A stretch of 10,747 nt of DNA from Temnopleurus reevesii (Eukaryota > Echinodermata > Echinoidea > Temnopleuroida > Temnopleuridae): NCBI GenBank assembly GCA_036244855.1, contig BQKZ01006338.1, positions 12,177 to 22,923 of the forward strand, in the 5' to 3' direction. A model generated the notes under the pieces. It searched no databases and was not told the origin of the DNA. It saw nothing but the letters and a program-made list of their open reading frames with translations. Shown in pieces: positions 6,661-10,747 of the stretch. The stretch's first letter is position 1. Each line of letters starts with the position of its first letter. A program made the translations under genes and the position numbers.

Positions 6661-6872
6661 ATTTTTCTTTTTTGTTTATAGGCTTCTGTTTATGATTTCA
6701 TTTATGAGAATAATGCTTTACGGTACAACGAGTTATCTTTCTTGGAAATGTGAGTGGTCCTGAAAAGGACCTACCCACTCTCGACGTTTCGATGAGCATG
6801 TTATCATAGTTTTCAAGAGAATGAGAATGAGTTTCATTTATTCAAAATTTTCTTCAATTTCCCTTTTCACAG
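6661..6872 (+). other. End of intron 2, haplotype B
   Basis: At 6661-6672 the sequence runs uninterrupted through TAATTTTTCTTTTTTG, the point where the A haplotype carries the transposon-like insertion at 7964-8650. About 140 bases between 6705 and 6838 have no counterpart in A. A pyrimidine-rich acceptor (CCCTTTTCACAG, ending 6872) precedes exon 3. Confidence 0.6.
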
Positions 6873-6967
6873 ATTTCGGACGTGAAGCCAGTGCGGACAT
6901 GACAGGTTTTAACACCAAGCAAGTCACTGAAGCAATTCAATCTCTCGTCGCCCAGGCCCCAAAATAA
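6873..6967 (+). CDS. NDUFA2: NDUFA2 exon 3, copy 1 (haplotype B)
   Basis: This terminal coding exon supplies the last two bases of codon 66 (G+AT, Asp), residues 67-96 and the stop TAA at 6965-6967. FGRE follows ARYD, matching the YAFGQE region of vertebrate NDUFA2. The C-terminal NTKQVTEAIQSLV corresponds to its final helix. The complete protein would be 96 residues, against 99 in human. No cleavable presequence is needed or seen. The coding part is identical base for base to 8724-8818. Confidence 0.93.
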
Positions 6968-7585
6968 CTGTCAAGAACTTGACAATATCAGGACATTTCA
7001 AAAGAGAATATTTTGAGTGAAGTTTGTCGAAGCGATGGAGTTTACTGCGTGATGCATTTAATTAGCAAGAATGGAGAAGTAGTTTGTGGGCTATGTTACA
7101 TGGAAAAGGAGCAAGATAGCTTTTGATGTGAATCGGCAGAGGATCTGATCGTGGAGTGAATGACCTGGCGAAGACTAAGCACAACTTTCGGAGGAGTTTT
7201 GCATCAACATGAAAACCTGTAATAAGCATGTGTAGTCCATTGATGAAAATATGATTATCGCATTGCTGTGATCTCTTTTCAAAGCCATGGAAACGTATTG
7301 CGCACAGATTTGTGTGAATACCCTCAATGGAGAATAGAGGATCTATTTGATTTTTTTCATCTTTAGTTTTCAAAAGCTTTAAAGATTCTACATCTCTTTT
7401 ACTCCTCTTCTTACACATATGTGTGTTAATAGAAAATTATAATCAGTTGCAAATGAACTATAAATGAGTAAAAAATTGCAAAAAAAAATGCAGTTTCATT
7501 CATACATGTTCTGTGCTTGTAACAAAATGGGCATGAAACAATGATTTTGATTGCCATTTGCGGATGATCTGCAACTTCTGATCGA
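6968..7585 (+). other. NDUFA2: NDUFA2 3' UTR, truncated at gap (haplotype B)
   Basis: This is almost identical to 8819-9432, with only a few differences noticed, in the AAAATT/AAAAGT, GTAAAA/GTCAAA and poly-A stretch near 7434-7490. The minus-strand open frame of 118 codons (7062-7418) has no recognised similarity and lies antisense to the UTR. No canonical AATAAA occurs before the sequence ends at the gap. Confidence 0.6.
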
Positions 7586-7586
7586 N
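7586..7586. other. Assembly gap; return to haplotype A
   Basis: The sequence before the n (ending CTTCTGATCGA) continues naturally at 9433 (TTGCAAC). The sequence after the n repeats 4298-4494 exactly. Both facts say this join is not real genomic continuity. Confidence 0.85.
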
Positions 7587-7963
7587 AAAGTTAAATGTTT
7601 TTAATGTTTCAATATTTTTATGTATCTTAAACCATGATAGCAGGGCGCTATAAACCCACATGCAACAAATTTGAGCCATCTCCAAGTAAAAAGAAATTGC
7701 CATGCGTCCAAATGGGCAAGTTAGTCCAAGAGTATAAATCATTAACTGTCAATGAATTCTTTGTGAGAATCCAGTATCAAGATCTAGTGTTAACCAACTT
7801 CACTGACAGCTCAGACAAGTACGCAAGGTTATGTGTGTGCTGAGTTTGCTTACGTGTTTTGAGCAAGAAAAATTGATGTTTGGGCACATGATTTAAAAAC
7901 CTACTTGCCTGACAGGGCAAGTAGTGAAACAAAATTCTTGTAGCACCCTGGATAGTCTCCTAA
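7587..7963. repeat. Shared intron 2 block, contig start (haplotype A)
   Basis: The first 197 bases duplicate 4298-4494 exactly; the rest (7784-7963) continues the block and matches 6481-6660 closely. The perfect hairpin CTACTTGCC/GGCAAGTAG lies at 7901-7924 with loop TGACAG. No coding sequence is recognised. Confidence 0.82.
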
Positions 7964-8650
7964 TTTTTATGCCTCCGCCACTGTAAGGTGATGCCGGAGG
8001 CATTATGTTTTGGGGTTGTCCGTCCGTCCGTGCATGCGCACGTGCGTGGTAGCGTGCGTCCGCCCGTCCGGACCTTGTTACCGCGATAAGTTCAGAACTG
8101 CTGCACGGATTTTGACCAAACTTGGCTCAAGTATGTATAAGCATGTGAGGATGAACTGATTAGCTTTTGGGTTCAGTGGGTCAAAGGTCAAATGTCACAG
8201 GGCCAAAAAACTTATTAAAAAAATCACCAAAAATTGCTTGGTACTGCAATAAGTTCAGAACTGTTGCACAGATTTTGACCAAACTTGGCTCAGGTATATA
8301 TAAGCATGTGAGTATGAACTGATTAGATTTTGGGTTCACTGGGTCAAAGGTCAAAGGTCACTGGGCAGAAATCTTGTACAAAATCAACTGATATAGCTCA
8401 TTATTGTTATAACTTGTAACAGAAAAATTTAACCAATTTCTTTCAAACTTACAGTGTGTAGCTCAATTATGTATAAGCATATGAGGAAGAACTGATGAGA
8501 TTTTGGGTTCATGGGGTCAAAGGCAGCAATGCCGACAATTTGTAAAATGTTTTTGATTTCTGATGGCATGGCACAAGCTGTACATATCTTTCTGATTGCG
8601 TGATGGCGGAGGCATAAATTTCGACCGTGTGCGGTCGAGGATTCATCTAG
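7964..8650 (+). mobile_element. Non-autonomous rolling-circle (Helitron/Helentron-like) element
   Basis: About 680 bases are absent at the matching point of the other haplotype (6664-6672). A perfect 12-bp subterminal inverted repeat ATGCCTCCGCCA (7969-7980) pairs with TGGCGGAGGCAT (8604-8615). A 7-bp hairpin TCGACCG/CGGTCGA with loop TGTG (8621-8638) is followed eight bases later by CTAG (8647-8650) and then T. A 3' hairpin followed by CTRR-T is the Helitron signature. Subterminal inverted repeats, internal tandem repeats and T-rich target flanks recall the HINE class of Helentron derivatives. No TC 5' terminus is seen, and the exact left end is ambiguous within the T run. It encodes no protein. 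Confidence 0.68.
8077..8525 (+). repeat. Internal ~160-bp tandem repeats of the element
   Basis: Three units share AAGTTCAGAACTG, TTTTGACCAAACTTGGCTCA, TATAAGCATGTGAG and GGGTCAAAGGTCA. They start near 8086, 8249 and 8405, the third being degenerate. Each ends in nuclear-receptor-like half sites; the second unit contains three in a row spaced by one base (GGGTCA, AGGTCA, AGGTCA at 8341-8360). Confidence 0.75.
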
Positions 8651-8723
8651 TTCTTTTTTTTTGTTTTATGCTTTTCTTATGATTTCATTTATTCAAAATT
8701 TTCTTCAATTTCCCTTTTCACAG
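8651..8723 (+). other. End of intron 2, haplotype A
   Basis: A T-rich stretch and the acceptor CCCTTTTCACAG (8712-8723) lead into exon 3. Homology to 6672-6704 and then 6838-6872 is continuous except for about 135 bases missing relative to haplotype B. Confidence 0.6.
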
Positions 8724-8818
8724 ATTTCGGACGTGAAGCCAGTGCGGACATGACAGGTTTTAACACCAAGCAAGTCACTGAAGCAATTCAATCTCTCGTC
8801 GCCCAGGCCCCAAAATAA
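8724..8818 (+). CDS. NDUFA2: NDUFA2 exon 3, copy 2 (haplotype A)
   Basis: This is identical to the coding exon at 6873-6967: it begins with AT completing an Asp codon, encodes residues 67-96 and stops with TAA at 8816-8818. On the interpretation that 1291-4494 joins 7784 onward, this is the exon 3 that pairs with exon 1 (1605-1693) and exon 2 (2882-2988). It is followed by the fuller 3' flank. If the joins were real, splicing to the first exon 3 would end the protein and this copy would be unused. Confidence 0.93.
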
Positions 8819-10105
8819 CTGTCAAGAACTTGACAATATCAGGACATTTCAAAAGAGAATATTTTGAGTGAAGTTTGTCGAAGCGATGGAGTTTACTGCG
8901 TGATGCATTTAATTAGCAAGAATGGAGAAGTAGTTTGTGGGCTATGTTACATGGAAAAGGAGCAAGATAGCTTTTGATGTGAATCGGCAGAGGATCTGAT
9001 CGTGGAGTGAATGACCTGGCGAAGACTAAGCACAACTTTCGGAGGAGTTTTGCATCAACATGAAAACCTGTAATAAGCATGTGTAGTCCATTGATGAAAA
9101 TATGATTATCGCATTGCTGTGATCTCTTTTCAAAGCCATGGAAACGTATTGCGCACAGATTTGTGTGAATACCCTCAATGGAGAATAGAGGATCTATTTG
9201 ATTTTTTTCATCTTTAGTTTTCAAAAGCTTTAAAGATTCTACATCTCTTTTACTCCTCTTCTTACACATATGTGTGTTAATAGAAAAGTATAATCAGTTG
9301 CAAATGAACTATAAATGAGTCAAAAATTGCAAAAAAGGCAGTTTCATTCATACATGTTCTGTGCTTGTAACAAAATGGGCATGAAACAATGATTTTGATT
9401 GCCATTTGCGGATGATCTGCAACTTCTGATCGATTGCAACTTTCTATCAAAACCCTCTAAGTTACTCTATATTACAGCATACATGTATATAACAAGGCTC
9501 TTGTGCCCATATGGATACAATTATGATGAGGCCATTATACAACCACATTTTAGTGCATCATTGGTTTATATATTTCCCAGACTACTTCATATAACTTCTG
9601 GTATTAGATTTTTAGTTTAACAATTGTATTTTGTAAGACGCAGGCTGCCTGTATTTATCAAGTAACCATGTGTCTCCCTATCACAAGAAACGTAATGTTG
9701 GACCACCTTTATATAAGCAGATGGATAGGACAAAGTCCCATTTCTGATCAGTATGTGCTCAATACTCCGTCGTTACATGTTCCCCAGGAGGACCCTTGTA
9801 TTAATGCAGGTGGTCATTAAGAGCATCTGTGTTCAGTTCTCTCAAATACCTATGTATTTTCTGCTGTTACCAGTTCCAAAGGTTGTGTTTAATCCCAGGT
9901 TCACATTATACATAACCTTCTTCATTCTTGCTACTCTTGTCATATTGACAATACTTCATGGATCGGTTTTCCCCATGCTGGGCAAGAAAACTTGTACCGT
10001 AAAATGCTTCAAACTGGGATGCTGGGTTTGACTTGGACAGAAGTTAGAGCAGACCACTAAATAATCCTTTTGAGAACATGATATAGGCTATTTCCGTAGA
10101 ATAAA
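8819..10105 (+). other. NDUFA2: Probable long NDUFA2 3' UTR and downstream flank
   Basis: No canonical AATAAA lies in the first kilobase after the stop. The first is at 10100-10105, with others at 10267-10272 and 10436-10441. The 3' UTR is therefore either about 1.3 kb or longer, or it uses a variant signal such as AATAAG near 9070. No other exon-like frame is recognised. The + frames at 9399-9620 and 9753-10031 look hydrophobic by AT-rich chance and match no family I know. Confidence 0.4.
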
Positions 10106-10589
10106 GTATGTCATGGGACAATGAATCCGTACTGTATTGAACTGTGCAGAAGTCAGTTCCACAAAGGAGCATTGAACTGGCGTTCGACTTAATTTTTACA
10201 GAAATAGATCATATCGTTTTTGAGGAAGGTGGATTACTCTAAGGAATCTGTTATCTGTTTATGAAGAATAAACAAAAGTGACAGTTAACAGGAAATAAAT
10301 AGATCTGAACAGACTGATTTTTGTCCCTGCTCACCCCAACATCCCAGTTCACCCCGTTTTATGGCTATGACACAATTCAAGCATAATATTACTTGTGCTT
10401 ACCGGCCAGTAGGTCAACTTTGTGTGATGTAATTGAATAAACACTATGTATGTTTGAATATTAAATCTATAGAATATTGAAATTGAAACGGAAATGGTTC
10501 CATGTGATTATTATGAATGGGAAATTCTAAAGTGTTATGCATCTGTTCAATTGGATACATGGAATTCTCCCCATCGAATCTTTAAGATC
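10106..10589. other. Downstream DNA with candidate poly(A) signals, no gene
   Basis: This is AT-rich sequence with AATAAA at 10267-10272 and 10436-10441 and no supported coding region. GGGAAATTC followed by TAAAGTGT near 10519 resembles 3782-3800 and may be the left part of the repeat that continues to the window end. Confidence 0.4.
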
Positions 10590-10747
10590 AGTAAATGAAG
10601 AAAAATCAGATGAACAAACTGAAAATTTGAGCAAAATCGGATAATCCATTCAAAAGTTATGAATTTTCAAAGTTATAATTTCCACCTGTGCTGGGCATCC
10701 TTGAATTGGCATTCGTATAGCTAATTAGCATAATCTGTGATGTCATA
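10590..10747 (+). repeat. Dispersed repeat, third copy (cut by window end)
   Basis: This carries the landmarks of 3413-3582 in the same order: GATGAACAAACTGAAAATTT, GAGCAAAATC, ATCCATTCAAAAGTTATGAA, GCATCCTTGAATTGGCA and AATCTGTGATGTCA. The minus-oriented copy at 3790-3965 shares the AAAATTTGAGCAAAATC and GTGACATCA versions. It is non-coding and probably a dispersed inverted-repeat element. Confidence 0.6.

Noticed and set aside
7062..7418. Minus-strand 118-codon frame, repeated identically at 8913-9269
   Set aside because: It repeats only because the 3' UTR is duplicated nearly exactly. It is antisense to NDUFA2, has no recognised similarity, and identity between near-identical alleles says nothing about coding constraint.

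Overview
The window is eukaryotic nuclear DNA. It holds one recognisable gene, on the + strand: NDUFA2 (complex I B8 subunit), a small three-exon gene whose predicted product is 96 residues. The high density of short inverted-repeat elements, a tRNA-derived SINE, a repeat family rich in TCCG units, and two very different copies of the same intron suggest a highly polymorphic marine invertebrate deuterostome. A sea urchin is most likely, but that is inference: no species-specific gene is present.

Layout. Bases 1-1289 are upstream sequence with a short repeat, about 1 kb without a gene, and a minus-strand SINE, ending in a poly-G run and a single n. The promoter-proximal region and exon 1 (coding 1605-1693) follow. 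Intron 1 (1694-2881) holds a polypurine tract and a broken exon 2-like cassette. An intact exon 2 lies at 2882-2988. Intron 2 begins with palindromic MITE-like elements and runs to a second n at 4495. Bases 4496-7585 then repeat the locus from mid intron 1 onward: polypurine tract, two broken exon 2 cassettes, an intact exon 2 (5845-5951), a shortened intron 2, exon 3 (coding 6873-6967) and part of the 3' UTR. After a third n at 7586, sequence resumes inside intron 2, passes a rolling-circle-transposon-like insertion (about 7964-8650), and reaches a second exon 3 (coding 8724-8818) and a long 3' flank with candidate poly(A) signals.

Main interpretation. The 197 bases before the n at 4495 (4298-4494) are identical to the 197 bases after the n at 7586 (7587-7783). 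The simplest reading is that 1291-4494 and 7587-10747 overlap and form one haplotype, A. Segment 4496-7585 would then be the other allele, B, wrongly placed between them. The gene would have one exon 1, one functional exon 2 and one exon 3 per haplotype. Both intact exon 2 copies encode the same residues and differ only at eight synonymous third positions.

Reading the two segments as alleles exposes several structural polymorphisms: a variable exon 2 cassette array, a 336 versus 461 bp polypurine tract, a MITE nested inside another in B only, about 0.95 kb of intron 2 present only in A, and a rolling-circle element present only in A. I see no previously undescribed multi-gene system. The exon-cassette array is the most unusual biological feature.
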